Origin: Cordia subcordata
Taxonomy: Eukaryota; Streptophyta; Magnoliopsida; Boraginales; Cordiaceae
NCBI GenBank assembly: GCA_028554755.1
Contig: JAPTOF010000019.1
Coordinates: forward strand, 6,644,001 to 6,708,000
Length of the DNA stretch: 64,000 nucleotides
Direction: 5' to 3'
Shown: positions 48,187 through 61,248 of the stretch, piece after piece
Layout of the letters: each line of letters starts with the position of its first letter
Position numbering within the stretch: position 1 is the stretch's first letter
Program-made: the position numbers and the translations under genes
Notes under the pieces: model-generated
Told to the model about the DNA's origin: nothing
The model's input: the letters and a program-made list of their open reading frames with translations, nothing else
Database searches by the model: none

Positions 48187-49725
48187 TGTCACGCCCCAGA
48201 ATCATAAACCTTTATTAGGCGTAACGCGTCGCGCTCTAGAAAGGAACGATCTTCTTGAATGCACAAAGCTCTAACTTTCAATATAATAAAATAAAGAATC
48301 AAATAACTGACAAGAGTCAATGTGAAATATCAAACTTCCAAACAAGAAAACAAGAGATTTCAATCTTCTTGTAAGTCACAAGTTTTATCTAAAAAAAAAT
48401 AATACAATTGCAACAATTTGGTCGAAAGCAAATAAAGTAAACGCTGTTTGACATTGCCCAGGCAAGGGGCCTTATTAATAATATATTCTAAAAGTTCCAA
48501 ATAACTGTGTCCCAAGTCTTCTGCTCTTTATCTGCAGCACAACAAGGAAAAACAAAATTCGCAAAAACACATAGAAACTAATGAGAACAATCTCAGTAAG
48601 AGGAACCTCACAACAATAAAATGATAATCTGTAAGTCAATCAAAAGTCAAATGACACCTAAACCTAGTTATCAATGATTTCCAATTAACACGAATTTGCA
48701 AAGACAGAACCACACAACTAGCGTCTCACAATTTCTCTATGAATAATTGTAGAGAGTAACAAATTGAAGACTAAAGTCACATATTCAATAAGGTGGTTGT
48801 GGCTACAGACGGGTAGCACCGTTTTGACGTAGTGTGATTTAATAAGCTCAAATCACTAAAAGCCCAAGAGGAATTCCAATCTTATGATAGTGTACTATTC
48901 TGATGTTATTGGTGTTTAACCCCCACCAATAAGGTCCTGAGTTCACAGTCATTTGGATATATTCTAAACTTCACAATTTTTTTAAAAAAATACTGAAAAT
49001 CATAGGTCATGCAATATTTAATCTTACTTGCTAGAACCACTACAACATTTAATTTAATAAAATTATAAAGAAGACATCATTTTAAAATCCGAATTTTGAA
49101 ACTATAATTACAAAGAGGAAGTAAAAAAAAGAGCACAAAACAAATCACGGGTCAAATTCTTTTTTTTTTATAACTGTTCACGTACTATAAATAAATAGTG
49201 CCCGTCACTGTTTATGAATAGCCGAGCCACTGTTCATGGTTTTCTTTTCCTTTTTCTTTTTTTTTTCTTTTGAAATCTGCATCAACAATTCATGATACTA
49301 AAAGTATTTTTTTTTCCTTTTCTTTTTCATGCACAATTGACAACAACACAAATCACGAAAATCAATTTTTATCACTGTTCGCTTATTGCCACTCGTGCCA
49401 CTGTTCATAATACTAAAGGTTATTTTTCTTTTTACATATATTAACATCATAAATAAATTTCAAGTTTCAAATAATCTTGACAATACATAATAACACGAAA
49501 AAAATAGAATAAAAACAAATTGAGAGATTAAATAAACTAGAGTAAGGATTAACCACTTACCTCCTGTTGTGAAAACCTTTGTTAATCAGAAACATTCTAC
49601 TAGAAAGCAAACTCACAACCTAACCCTAGGTATTCCTCTTTGTAGAGCGTATAAAAGTTTTCTTATATTAAGTCAAAATTTTATTTTATTTTTAATAAGA
49701 AACCTACTGTAGCTAGGTCTCTTTC

Positions 49726-49756
<31 letters not shown>

Positions 49757-49792
49757 TTCTAAGCCTAACTTAAAAGATATTGGGACGTTACA
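48187..49792. repeat. Solo LTR, probably Ty3/gypsy type
   Basis: 1606 bp beginning TGTCACGCCCC and ending GGGACGTTACA, flanked by the perfect 5-bp duplication GTGTC (48182-48186 and 49793-49797). There is no internal domain, so it represents unequal recombination of a full element. An ATT microsatellite (about 49729-49757) lies near the right end. The TGTCAC...TTACA ends are typical of plant gypsy LTRs. Confidence 0.88.
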
Positions 49793-49797
49793 GTGTC

Positions 49798-51603
49798 TAT
49801 ATTGATTAACAGAAGTATAAGGAGTGTAACATAACAACTAATAGATAATGACCTAATCATAAGGACTTCTATGTGTTTGTATTCTAAGATATTTTTTCAT
49901 TTTGATTCGCTGCAATATTATGGCTACGTTGCTGCTTATTTCCTCTAAAGACCAATTTTTATTTTTAGTTAAAAGCTAATAATATATAAGCAATCAGTAA
50001 ATAAAAAAAAAATTAAGGCAGCATTATTTTAAGTTCAAATAGTACTGAAAAATGATCGACCAACTCTCAAAATGATTTGGTTATATGATTATGATTTTTG
50101 CCCTTTAAACAAAAGAGAAAGAATTAAAAGTTTTAACGAGAGATTGTTCATAATAAACACCAACAATAAGACAAGTGAAGATTATAGTCCACTAGTCTCC
50201 GTATATTTTTCTCTAACAGTATATGCTTATTAATCTTAACATTTTCCTTATGAAAATAAAAAAATTAAACAAAACTAAAACATTAGTATCATAACCCATA
50301 GAGACACGTATTTCAAATCTGAAGTTTCACTAAAATTTTTGGTAACAATTTGACCAACGTACACATGGCAAATTGAGATCTATTTTGGACACTCGCATTT
50401 ATTTTGTTTTTTAAAAATATATTTTAAAAAAAACTAACATGTGATAGCGTTGACTAATTGCAGTGATTGTTGACTCCTTGCAGAACTGTTGTGAACTAAC
50501 AAAGATATGCATAAACATTAATTAAACCACTAACCCCATCAAGTTAATTTCTTAATCACCCCTAAGAACCTTGGTTTTTTTTTTCCCCTAATAAATGCCT
50601 GAGTTTTTTTTTGACAAATAGAAAAATTTGCGTGAATTACACTCTCCGAACATTGCACTCAATGGAAAACTAAAAACACAACAAAGAAAGCTGCTTAGAT
50701 TTGCTTACACATGACATGCTGCTGCTGATTAGTGCTTTTTCTGCTTCTTTTCTTGTTTGTCCGAATATTTTTTATTGTACTTTTCATTTACTTTTCCTTT
50801 TCTTTTTTTATTTTCCTAATTTAATGTTTTAGTAAATAAATCAATGCACCATGCTCCAAATTTCTGAACAATTTTTTTAGTGAAGTTGTAAGAAAAATAA
50901 TGGTTTGAAAAAGTTGAAAGTTAAATTTATTGGTCAAGAATTCAACAATATGCATGAGATATCAAAATTTATTCTCTCATGGAACTAGAAATATCTTAAA
51001 ATTACATTATTTTTTCTCCGACTACTGTATATAGATAAAAACTTTTTTATTCAAGTGTCAAATAAAGAATGGTTCGAATTCGAAACACATTTATTTGAGT
51101 ATTTAGTTCTTTTATCTCTTTTCATCTTTTTACTCTTTTCTTTAAGCAAATTTGTCTTGGGACTAACATAATTTTATTTGACTTCTCTAAAAGATATTTC
51201 TAACTCAAAGCATAGATGATGAACATTTATCTTTTTTCCCTTTTGCTATTTCTTTTTAATTTTTTAGCTTTTATTGGTTGTCAAAAGCGGAAACAAATAA
51301 ACTAAAAAAGAAAATTGGAAAAAAGTTGACAGTTGCAACTATTGCAGTGTTGAATCTGCACGGCATAACAGCATGTGCATATGTTACTGGCAACACATCT
51401 TTTTGTCAGAGAGTGCTGCCTATTAAGTGTTGAAAGCCTCACCTTGTGGTAGTTTCTCAAGCGAAAAATGTTCACTTTGGCCGCTTATTCACCATACTTC
51501 AATTAAGTCACACCTCCACCACTACACACACAGCAACTTAGAAATCAAGATTCTTGCTCACAGAGACACACACAACACACACACAGATTTGGAAGCTTAA
51601 AGC
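49798..51603. other. Upstream region of the beta-galactosidase gene
   Basis: AT-rich, no gene. The last 80 bases before the ATG are CA-rich (ACACACACA runs, about 51523-51588), a likely 5' UTR. No clear TATA box was singled out. Confidence 0.5.
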
Positions 51604-54600
51604 ATGGTAAGCAGCTCAGCTTCCAAGTGGGTTTTAGTATGCTGCATAGCAGCAACATTATGCTCTGTGCTGGTTCAATGCAAGGTTACTTATGATAAAA
51701 AGGCCATTGTTATCAATGGCCAAAGAAGAATCCTTTTCTCTGGTTCTATACACTACCCAAGAAGCACCCCTGAGGTAACTCAAAGTTCTCACCTTTTTCT
51801 TGTTCTGCTTTGGGTTTTTTTTTTAAAAAATAAAAAATGAAGAAAGTTTAAGAGATTGTTTCTAATTGTGAGAGATTTTGTTTTGTGTGAAGATGTGGGA
51901 AGATTTAATAAACAAGGCTAAAGAAGGAGGATTAGATGTGATTGAAACTTATGTGTTTTGGAATGTTCATGAGCCTTCACCTGGCAAGGTACATTGCTGT
52001 CTCTGAATCTTTTCTTTACATTCTGTTTATATTATTCTTTTTCTTTTCTGGCTCAAAGTTTGTTTCTTTGTATGGTTTTGTGTTGGTGTATTTCAGTATA
52101 ATTTTGAAGGGAGATATGATCTGGTGAGGTTCATTAAGACCATTCAGAAAGCAGGGCTGTATGCTCATCTTAGAATTGGCCCTTATGTTTGTGCAGAATG
52201 GAACTTTGGGTAATTACCATTCTTTGCTTTTTTGTCCTCTAGATCTAAGTTCTAACTTCACACACACACACACACATACACAGAGACAGACAAATTCTTC
52301 AATCTCAGAGTTTTGCATTTCAAGAATTGACCATAAAGGTAGTGATGGACTTACTTTTGATGTGCATCTTTTCAGAGGATTTCCAGTTTGGCTGAAGTAT
52401 GATCCAGGCATTAGCTTCAGAACCAACAATGAGCCATTTAAGGTCTTAATTCTTAGGTTCTCTAATTCCTCTTCACCAATTCATGTAGATTTTGTAATTA
52501 GTTTAAACTCTGAAGGTTTATAATGTTACATTTCCTTTCTTCTTTGTTTCCTTGTTTTGGCTTTTGCTCTTAATTACTAAGCTTATTTGATTGTGTGCAG
52601 AGGGCAATGCAAAGATTCACTGAGAAAATTGTCAATTTAATGAAGAGTGAAAATCTATTTGAGTCTCAGGGTGGACCCATCATACTCTCACAGGTGGAGT
52701 TTTTAGATTTATATCATGCCTAATATTCCTACTTTGAAATAAAGATTGAGTCAATGTTTCTTGTTAAGTCTGAGGATCTGTTCACTATTATAATTATAAT
52801 GATGTTATTGAGTTACATGTTCTGCAGATAGAAAATGAGTTTGGGCCTCAGGTTAAGGTATATGGTAAACCTGCCTATAATTATATGACCTGGGCGGCAA
52901 AAATGGCTGTTGAACTGGATACTGGTGTTCCCTGGGTTATGTGCAAAGAAGATGATGCTCCAGACCCTGTGGTTAGCATCTTTATAGTCTTTAGGACTAA
53001 ATTTGCCATGAGTTGCATCATATGACTGCTTATTATATTATTGTTACAGCAGTTTGATTGCTGCCCAACAAACCCCCGCCAAAAGGATAAAAAAAAAAAG
53101 AAAGAAAGAAAGAAAGAAAGAAAGAATCTGTTGCATCTTTTGGATATGTCCTTAATGACTCCTGCCACTAATTTTTTGTTCTTGGTCAGCATGGCTGCAG
53201 AAGTCATAATAATGAAGAACATCATCCATTAAGTCCCCACTAAGAACTTTTGATGCAATCATGTCCCTTAACTCCACTAAGAACTGTTGTTGTACTTGGT
53301 TACAGATAAACACATGTAATGGATTCTACTGTGATGCTTTCTCCCCCAATAAACCTTATAAACCAACTATTTGGACAGAGGCCTGGAGTGGCTGGTAAGT
53401 GATTTAATGCTCTCTTCTGTCCTTAGTGACATATGTACTGGATCAAATACTTACTCTAAACTGAATTTATAGGTTTACAGAATTTGGCAGTACAATTTAT
53501 CAAAGACCAGTTCAGGATTTGGCATTTGCTGTTGCTCGGTTTGTTCAAAAGGGAGGATCTTTTGTTAATTATTACATGGTTAGTTTACTTAGCCAATGTT
53601 ATAAGCTTTCTAAAAGATAATATTGACTATCTTATAAATTGGATGGTGAAAGAAAAAAAATGAAAAATTGAAGAACTCATGCCTAGAAGGCTTGAATTAA
53701 ACACTCTTGTCATAATGTGAAACAGTACCATGGAGGCACCAATTTTGGACGCTCAGCTGGAGGACCTTTCATCACTACTAGCTATGATTATGATGCTCCA
53801 CTGGATGAATATGGTGAGGATATAATTTAATGCTATCCACTTTTTGATGAATGAGAACATGTTTAATGATGGAACTATAAGATTGACATAAAACCTAAAA
53901 AGTCATAGGAGAAGATGTATTCACATATATACTTAAACATGCTTGACTAATTGAATACAAGGATTAAATAAAGCTTTAAACAGGATAACTAGGTTTTCCA
54001 ATATAGGTATTTTTAGAAAATCTTATTTACACTCCTCTAGAGTTACTTCGTTACATATGTGGCTTCAGCCAGTAAAGTTGAATCTCTTTAGGCCAGGTTT
54101 TTCCAACTCGAGTTGAACAACTTGATCAAATTTATTATTGCAGAATATCTCTGCATGCTAATTTTGTCTCTGGCCGTCACCTTCTTTGAGTTTAACTTAT
54201 CTCTCACTGCTTCATTTCTATAGGTTTAATTAGACAACCCAAATATGGTCACCTGAAGGAGCTTCATAAAGCCATCAAGCTATGTGAAAAAGCGTTGGTC
54301 TCAGCATATCCCACAGTTACTTCTTTAGGAAGCCTTCAACAGGTTTTTGATCTTTACTTTTGCATTACATATACTTCTAGGAGCAAGCATTTTCACAGCT
54401 TTTGACCGTCTATTTCTCATTTTGCAGGCTTATGTATACTCACCAGAAAAGGGAGAATGTGCAGCTTTTCTCTCAAACTATGATACGAAGTCTAGTGTGA
54501 AAGTAATGTTCAATAACATGCACTATAACTTGCCTCCTTGGTCTATCAGCATTCTTCCCGACTGCAGAAATGTTGTATTCAATACTGCCAATGTAAGGGA

Positions 54601-57287
54601 ATCTTATTTATTTGCAAAGTAGTGCATTCTATATTCTGATGTCCAATGCTACTTGGCTTAAACTTTGTGGACTGAAAAGACTTCTCAACTCCAAACGCAC
54701 TTTCTTGAGGAGTTGCCATTTGTTTTATCTCTCCAGGTTGGCGTTCAAACATCACAGATAAAAATGCTACCTACTAATGTTGAAATGCTCTCTTGGGAGA
54801 CCTATAATGAAGACTTATCATCTTTGGATGATAGCTCCACATTTAGTGCCGTCGGCCTTTTGGAGCAAATAAATGTAACTAGAGATACCAGTGATTACCT
54901 GTGGTACATAAACAGGTGAGTTTAGATGGCTCATATGTAAATATTGTTTCCTTGCATGTTGAAGTTGACTTGTGCATCTTGCCATGATTGCTTCCAGAAA
55001 GATTACCTGCTGCATAATTGAAACTTTTGTCCTGATTGCTGACAATCATGGTTCTGAGGAGCCTGCTGTATAACTTCCTAACCTGCAGAATTTGTTTTGA
55101 TACTTTAAGGATATTCATGTTTGCAATTGCAGCGTGGACATTTCTTCATCTGAGTCATTCCTTCATGGTGGAGAGCTTCCTTCTCTCATTGTTCAGTCAG
55201 CAGGTCATGCTCTCCATGTGTTCATCAACGGAAAGCTTTCAGGTACACAATCAGAAGCACTCCTTCCAGGCAAATTTTGGGAATGATCCATTGTCCTTTT
55301 CTTTTAATAATTAAAAACAAACCACTAATTATGTGTTATAGGTTCTGCATTTGGGACCAGAGAAAATCGGAGAGTAACATTCAAAGGGAAAGTAAATCTT
55401 CAAGCTGGAAGAAACCATATTGCACTGCTCAGTGTGGCTGTTGGATTGCCGGTTAGTTCTGATTCCTGACTTCCATTTATAAACTGATTCTTTATTTCCA
55501 TGATCTCCAAGAAGTCAGGAACTAAGTAAGTGATACTTCTCCCTTTTACCTTTCCCTAGTACGAGAGGACCGGGAAGGACGCACCTCTGGTGTACCAGTT
55601 ATCGTGCCCACGGTAAACGCTGGGCAGCCTATTTTGGCTTCGACCTGTGGAAAGATATACTCTAGAGTTTTAGATTTATCTGAAGGAAAGGGAGATAAAA
55701 CAAAGAAGACACTAAAAGAAAATGAAAAAAAGTTAACTGTGAGCCATGAATTAGCTTGAACATACACAAAAGACCCAAGTATATTTGGATACAGAAGACA
55801 TTAAAATTTATTCTGAAGTTTATGCAAATTATACCACTTTGCTTCTGGAATATTGCAAACTCTGAACCTGCAAAGGTTATAGCTGAAAAATTAGATAATG
55901 CCACTGCAAGCTACTGCTTTCATGTATATAGATACATAATCAGATCCTGGTGCTTATAGCAACTTCTTTTCTTAAGTAGTTCTATCACAACTTCATTCTT
56001 TTCTTCTACTTTGATTGTAGAATGTGGGTGGACATTATGAGACATGGAATACAGGAGTCTTGGGTCCTGTGGCACTTCATGGCCTTGATCAGGGAAAGTT
56101 GGACTTGTCATGGGCAAAATGGAGCTACCAGGTTATGTGTTTCACACTAGCACTTCAAGTGGTCTATTTGTGTATTGCAAGGAACAATGTCTCATGAATG
56201 TCTCAATAACAGATTGGCCTTAAGGGAGAGGGCATGGACCTTGTCTCTCCAAATACAATGTCCTCAGTTGAGTGGACGCAAGGTTCATTGGTTGCACAAA
56301 GACAGCAGCCTTTAACATGGCATAAGGTAAAAAGAATGAGTTTGAACACCATTCAGCTGAAAATGAGAGAGCATATACGTATTGAAACTCAAATGCCATA
56401 ACAATATGCAGGCTTACTTCAATGCACCAGATGGAGATGAGCCTTTGGCGCTGGACATGAGTAGCATGGGCAAAGGTCAGGTGTGGATAAATGGTCAAAG
56501 TATTGGAAGATACTGGACTGCATATGCTAGTGGTAATTGCAATGGATGCCATTATGCTGGGACTTACCGGGCACCCAAGTGCCAACTTGGGTGTGGTCAA
56601 CCAACTCAGCGATGGTACATAGTAGCTAAATAGAAAACAAAAGAAACCAAACAGTTGCATTTTCGAGCTGACTAATGTACTTTTGTTTCAGGTACCATGT
56701 TCCAAGATCCTGGTTAAAACCAGCACAGAATCTTTTGGTACTTTTTGAAGAACTTGGAGGAGATCCCACAAAGATTTCTCTTGTGAAGAGAGGAGTGAGC
56801 AGTGTGTGTGCGGAAGTCTCCGAATATCACCCAACCATTAAAAATTGGCACATTGAAAGCTATGGTAGAGCTGAAGAGTTCCAAAAACCCAAAGTTCATC
56901 TTCGATGTGGTCATGGTAAATCTATTACTTCCATCAAGTTTGCAAGCTTTGGTACTCCTCAAGGAACCTGTGGAAGTTTCCAGGAAGGACCATGCCATGC
57001 TCCTACATCATATGCCATCTTAGAAAAGGTACGGTTTGTTATCTTTCAAGTTGCGACAAGATTGGAAGAACATATTATAATTGTCGTTAAATGGGTATGT
57101 GAAATTTCATGATATCAGGATGTCACACATCATAATTTTCTTGTTTCTTTCCCCTAATTCATTGCAGAAGTGCATAGGGAGACAGAGATGCTCAGTAACA
57201 ATATCAAACAGCAACTTTGGGCAAGATCCATGTCCAAATGTATTAAAGCGGCTGTCAGTTGAAGCAATCTGCTCCCCAGTGAAGTAG
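51604..57287 (+). CDS. BGAL3: Beta-galactosidase, GH35, BGAL3 type with C-terminal SUEL lectin domain
   Basis: Secreted cell-wall exo-beta-galactosidase. Nineteen exons, 844 aa: 51604-51774, 51893-51988, 52097-52209, 52376-52442, 52601-52693, 52828-52971, 53306-53394, 53473-53578, 53726-53813, 54224-54342, 54428-54592, 54737-54915, 55133-55242, 55342-55451, 56021-56131, 56213-56326, 56412-56614, 56692-57028, 57168-57287. All borders are GT-AG and every phase agrees. A signal peptide (residues 1-26, [18 protein letters not shown]) precedes KVTYDKKAI. The GH35 signature [14 protein letters not shown] supplies the acid/base Glu184; the nucleophile is Glu253 in WTEAWSGW. Cys-rich [12 protein letters not shown] follows, and residues 761-841 form the SUEL domain (LRCGHGKSI ... 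[11 protein letters not shown]). The lectin domain and length suit BGAL3, supported by neighbouring-gene order; BGAL1 is the main alternative. Intron 14 carries a plastid 23S rRNA scrap. Confidence 0.95.
52259..52275. repeat. CA microsatellite in BGAL3 intron 3
   Basis: Simple CA run within the 52210-52375 intron. Confidence 0.85.
53097..53126. repeat. AAAG microsatellite in BGAL3 intron 6
   Basis: About seven AAAG units following a poly-A stretch, within the intron 52972-53305. Confidence 0.9.
55548..55629 (+). pseudogene. Plastid 23S rRNA fragment (NUPT) in BGAL3 intron 14
   Basis: About 82 bp closely match plastid 23S rRNA domain VI as I know it, including the sarcin-ricin loop AGTACGAGAGGACC and the following GTGTACCAGTTATCGTGCC. 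The match ends abruptly on both sides (55548 and about 55629), with at most one difference seen. It is a DNA scrap of plastid origin, not an rRNA gene; a mitochondrial 26S origin is less likely because the flanking bases match the plastid form. Confidence 0.8.
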
Positions 57288-58183
57288 AACAGCTCAACTT
57301 AATGTGAGGAATTATGCAGATCATGGGTAATAATTGTGCCCGCAAGGGCAGGATTGCAAGAAAGAAATATAGGTTGTGTTACTGTAAATCACAGTGGCTC
57401 AATGGATGAATGTCAATGCCTTTTGGAGGATTCTGCATAGTGTTTTTCTTGCAGAAGTTGGGTCAACTGTGATCAGCAGTGCCAGAAATGCCTTTGTAGA
57501 TTAGTATGAACTTAAGATTGATCAAGAATGTAGATTCAGGCGTGGTTCCTTTCTCCTTTTAACTGGAAATGGAGTCACTGGAGAAAATTTTTTAACTTTT
57601 AAGGGAGGACTGGATCCTAGCATTTACTCCAAGCTTCTGTGCAGAATTTGGAAACATTTGGACTAAGTTATGTAAGCTGATGTGTTGTTGGTTGAAATTA
57701 AGCTCTCTGTTGAGCAATGCAATTCTCATCTCTTGTAATATTGTTGGTCTATTTTGGTGAATATATGTAGTGGAATATCTGGGAAGCAGTAATCCATGTT
57801 TTGCAGTAATGAACTTGAGGGCAATACTGAAACATCTGAGCAAATTACAGAAAATTCATTTACACATTTCACACGATTACTTCATCACCATTAATTTTTC
57901 TCTTATCAAAGCCAATCCAATTTGTAATATCACACGCGAATCACGATGTGTAGGAGGATGCTGAATTCTAGGTAAAGGGAAAAACATAAGCCATTCCTGT
58001 GGAGAAATAGAATATCAGTACCAACATATGTGGACTTTCATAGAAAATAAAAAGCAAACACAATTCAAGATCTGACAAGAAATGCAACTTCATTTTGACA
58101 TTTTCCCCACTAAAAGACAGCAGAAATCTAGAGGCACAGACCACATAGGATCAATAATTCTTTTAAGACTCAGATGTTAGGAC
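57288..58183. other. Convergent 3' flanks of BGAL3 and thioredoxin h
   Basis: Both genes point into this interval, so it should hold both 3' UTRs. No further gene recognised. Confidence 0.5.
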
Positions 58184-59277
58184 TCAGGCAGTAGCAGTAT
58201 TCATGTGTTTGGCAATGGTCTGCTGCAGCTCATCTTTCTTTGCTCCAACAACCTTATCCACAATCTTCCCTTCCTTCAGGAACATGAATGTTGGCATTGC
58301 CTCTATTGCCCAGTCTTGTGCAACTGTCTGCAGCCAGAATAATAATTTTACCACGAAAAGGAAAATGAAAATAAAATCCGCAGTTGAGTCCAAAAGTTAT
58401 AATACTAATCAAGTACTGATAAAACTTGACAATAAAATTATATTTTTTTTCGAATTTATACGTTAGCAGTGTTTCTGAATTGTCCTTCTTTCATGAAAAA
58501 GTTACATTCTGTTTGCCGTAACTACTTAGCTTGGCTTTCAAATAAGTTAGAACTCTATAATAAAGCTCAAATACAACTCTTTTTTTTTCCCCGAAACCGG
58601 AATTTTGAATTTTTCAAAAAAATACTTATTTTAAAAATTGTTAAAAATAACACTCTCAAAAAGCGTCAATTCAAACGAGCCGTAAATCCTAACAGTTGCT
58701 TATCTCCCGTGAGGATTGGTTATTATGAAACATGTAACGTGCAAATTCCATAAAATAAATGATAACAAGACTAAAATAATTGAGATTCACCTTCAATTCA
58801 TCAACGTCAACCTTCAAGAAGGTGACACTAGGTAGTTTCTTGGCCAGTTCTGATAGGAAAGGAGAAATGAAACGACATGGTCCACACCATGAAGCCGTGA
58901 AATCAACAACTATCTGCAAAATTTGCATGCACGAAAAATTAAAGCAATTACTCTTTAAAAAATTTTGGCCTTTTTCACAGTTTAATTTTGTTACAAACTT
59001 TTATTAGCAAATCAATTGCATCACAACATCCCCATGACCCAGATCAAATCAAGTGACATATCGCATATTCATACAGAATCCACGCAATCATTCATGGGCA
59101 GAAAGAAACAAAACCCAATCACAAAATAACCCATAAAATTATCAAAAAAAAAAGAAAAAGATATGAAAAATCAGGAATATATATATATACCAGCGTGTTG
59201 TTATTGTTGCCCTTCTCGAGCTGTTCGGTCCAGGCGTCAATGGTGTGGCAACTTATCACTTGTCCCTCGCCTGCCAT
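58184..59277 (-). CDS. Thioredoxin h-type
   Basis: Cytosolic dithiol-disulfide reductase reduced by NADPH-thioredoxin reductase. Three exons: 59277-59191, 58913-58791, 58327-58184; 354 nt, 117 aa, matching the usual h-type length (about 115-120). The active site is WCGPC (Cys39, Cys42) in [14 protein letters not shown], with cis-Pro82 in AMPTF. There is no transit peptide; the start [12 protein letters not shown] fits subgroup I h-type proteins, so the upstream in-frame ATG (59358) is rejected. Both introns are at conserved h-type positions. Intron 2 contains a MITE (58466-58682). A TIR element starts 170 bp upstream of the ATG. Confidence 0.95.
58466..58682. mobile_element. Small hAT-like MITE, family 2 copy e, in thioredoxin h intron 2
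   Basis: Right end TCAATTCAAACGAGCC and internal AAGCTCAAATACAACT match family 2. The left end (GTTTCTGAATTGTCCTTC) is decayed. It lies wholly inside the 58328-58790 intron. Confidence 0.65.
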
Positions 59278-59446
59278 TTTTTGTTTTTCTTTAAGAATTT
59301 TTTGCTTTTTCCTGAAAAAGTAATTGGTCAGAAATTTACGAGAATGCTTGTCGAACAAGAAAGGAAAGAACTGTACGTAGGTAATATTTATGTGGGTACA
59401 TATTAGGAGAAAAGTATGGTAAAGTGGGGATTGTAATTTTCCGTTA

Positions 59447-60236
59447 AGGGTAAATTGTACGGCCCTTGTATTTTGTTATAAGTGTATGTTTATTCTCTAT
59501 AATTTAAAAATTAGTTAATTTAATCCTTTATTCTTTTTAAAAGTAAAGTACTCATGCCTTTTTTTTTTTTTTTAAACTTTGATAGTTTTGGTTAACGAAA
59601 ATATAAAAGGATTAATTTGCCCTTCAAACTTAGGAGCTCACAATGCACTTATGACAATTACAAGAAGGTACGATGCACTTATCAAACCACAGGGGTACCG
59701 CGCTATTTATCCTATTTAATCGGAGATGTGGAGTAATTAATAATTAAATAATTAATCAAATACAAAAAAATTAAAATTAATTAAATAATTAATTTAGTTA
59801 ATGAGATGGTGGTTGTGTGATCATGATGATAATGGAGGTTGATTTTTTTTTATTTTTTATTTTGCGATGACAAAAATATTTACTTGTAGTAACAAAACAA
59901 AATAAAAATATGTGTGTAGTATAATTAGTTAAAATTTATATATTTTAAATTAAGATTAATGGTTCAAGTCTTTTCTCTTATAAATATTTTTTCAAAACAA
60001 AAAAGGAAGAGTATTTTTTTTTTTTTTACCAAAATCAAGTATAATAACAAAAATATAAGCAAAGTTGTAAGCCTGGCGCGTGCACCACACGGTCGGTTAA
60101 ATCTAACGAAAAAAGTAATGGAGGAAGTAACGTGTTTCACTTTTGGAAAGCACAGGAATTAACTAACTAATTTTTAAGTTACAAAGATAAATACACGTTT
60201 ATGGCAAACTAGAAGAGTTTTGCATAATTTATCCTT
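59447..60236. mobile_element. Non-autonomous TIR DNA transposon, family 1 copy b
   Basis: Same family and orientation as 3536-4304: left end AGGGTAAATTGTACGGCCC, right end TGCATAATTTATCCTT, and a long shared interior (GTGATCATGATGATAATGG, then TTCACTTTTGGAAAG). The TIRs are decayed and no clean target duplication is seen. It starts 170 bp upstream of the thioredoxin h start codon, so it may overlap that promoter. Confidence 0.75.
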
Positions 60237-60760
60237 ATATTAACTACGAATTTACCGCTGTGGAAATGAGTAACTTTATCGAATCTTGAAAACTTTTATT
60301 AAGTCGGTGCATGCGAGCATACATTTGTCTAGAGCATGGTCCCACGTATTCATTTATCTCAGTTAACTATTCTTTGAAAACTTTTAAAATGATTAAAATA
60401 CTTTCACAATATTATGGTACAGTGTCATATAAAACATTAAAAGTACCATTGGAGAAACTTTCCTTTGCTTAAAAAAAAGAAGTAATTTTTCTTTGCTTAA
60501 AATAAAAAAGGGTAATTTTTTTCGAGAAGTTTATGATTACATAAAAATATCATTTTAATATATTGCAAAATCCGAAAAGATGATAAAAGTACATAACTTT
60601 TGTGAGATGAGCAAGAAACCTCTACGGAATATTGCATACATGACGGACCACTAGTCGTGGTGCTCAGCAATGTCGAAGAGAATATGATTTTGAGAAGGAT
60701 AACGTGTTTAAGCCGAATCAAATGCGAGACTTCTTTTGTCACAGTTATACAAGTCATTCA
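60237..60760. other. Intergenic sequence
   Basis: No gene recognised. Confidence 0.35.
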
Positions 60761-60970
60761 GGGCTTGCTTAGATTAAATTTTTTTAAAATTATAATTTTT
60801 TTTATAACTAGTATTTGGATTAGATATTAAAAAAAAATTCAAGCATGATTTTGAAAATAGCTAAATTTCAATTTTTTTGTACTAGTTAGAATTTTTAATT
60901 TATTAAAAATAGTACCTTTTAAAAGAAAGTAAAAAAAGTATTTTTAAAAAAAACTAACCCAAACGAACCC
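60761..60970. mobile_element. Small hAT-like MITE, family 2 copy f
   Basis: Left end GGGCTTGCTTAGATTAAATT, right end AACTAACCCAAACGAACCC. The interior is AT-rich and diverged. Confidence 0.6.
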
Positions 60971-61248
60971 TCATTCATTTGAAGAAAACCGGGGAATTTG
61001 AGCCTTTGTTTAACTAACAAGAGAATTGTTTATCCTCCAAATAATCTTCATAATAATCTTTAGAAGTAGTGTTAGATGGAGGAACATTATAAAAATTAAC
61101 GTCTCAATATCCCGAATGTACGTATCGTCCGTGGAACTAACTTGCATGTACCTTTCAAATTTTAACTTAAGAATTAAACTTAGAATTATAATGTGAGGGT
61201 CTTATAAGATAAAAAATTAAGTGGTTTGCTTTAGTTAATATGTGGTCT

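Noticed and set aside
55548..55629. Functional rRNA gene
   Set aside because: Only about 82 bp of plastid 23S rRNA, cut off abruptly and located within an intron.
59119..59358. Upstream ATG (59358) for thioredoxin h
   Set aside because: Would add 27 basic residues not seen in h-type proteins; the MAGEGQV start gives the normal length.
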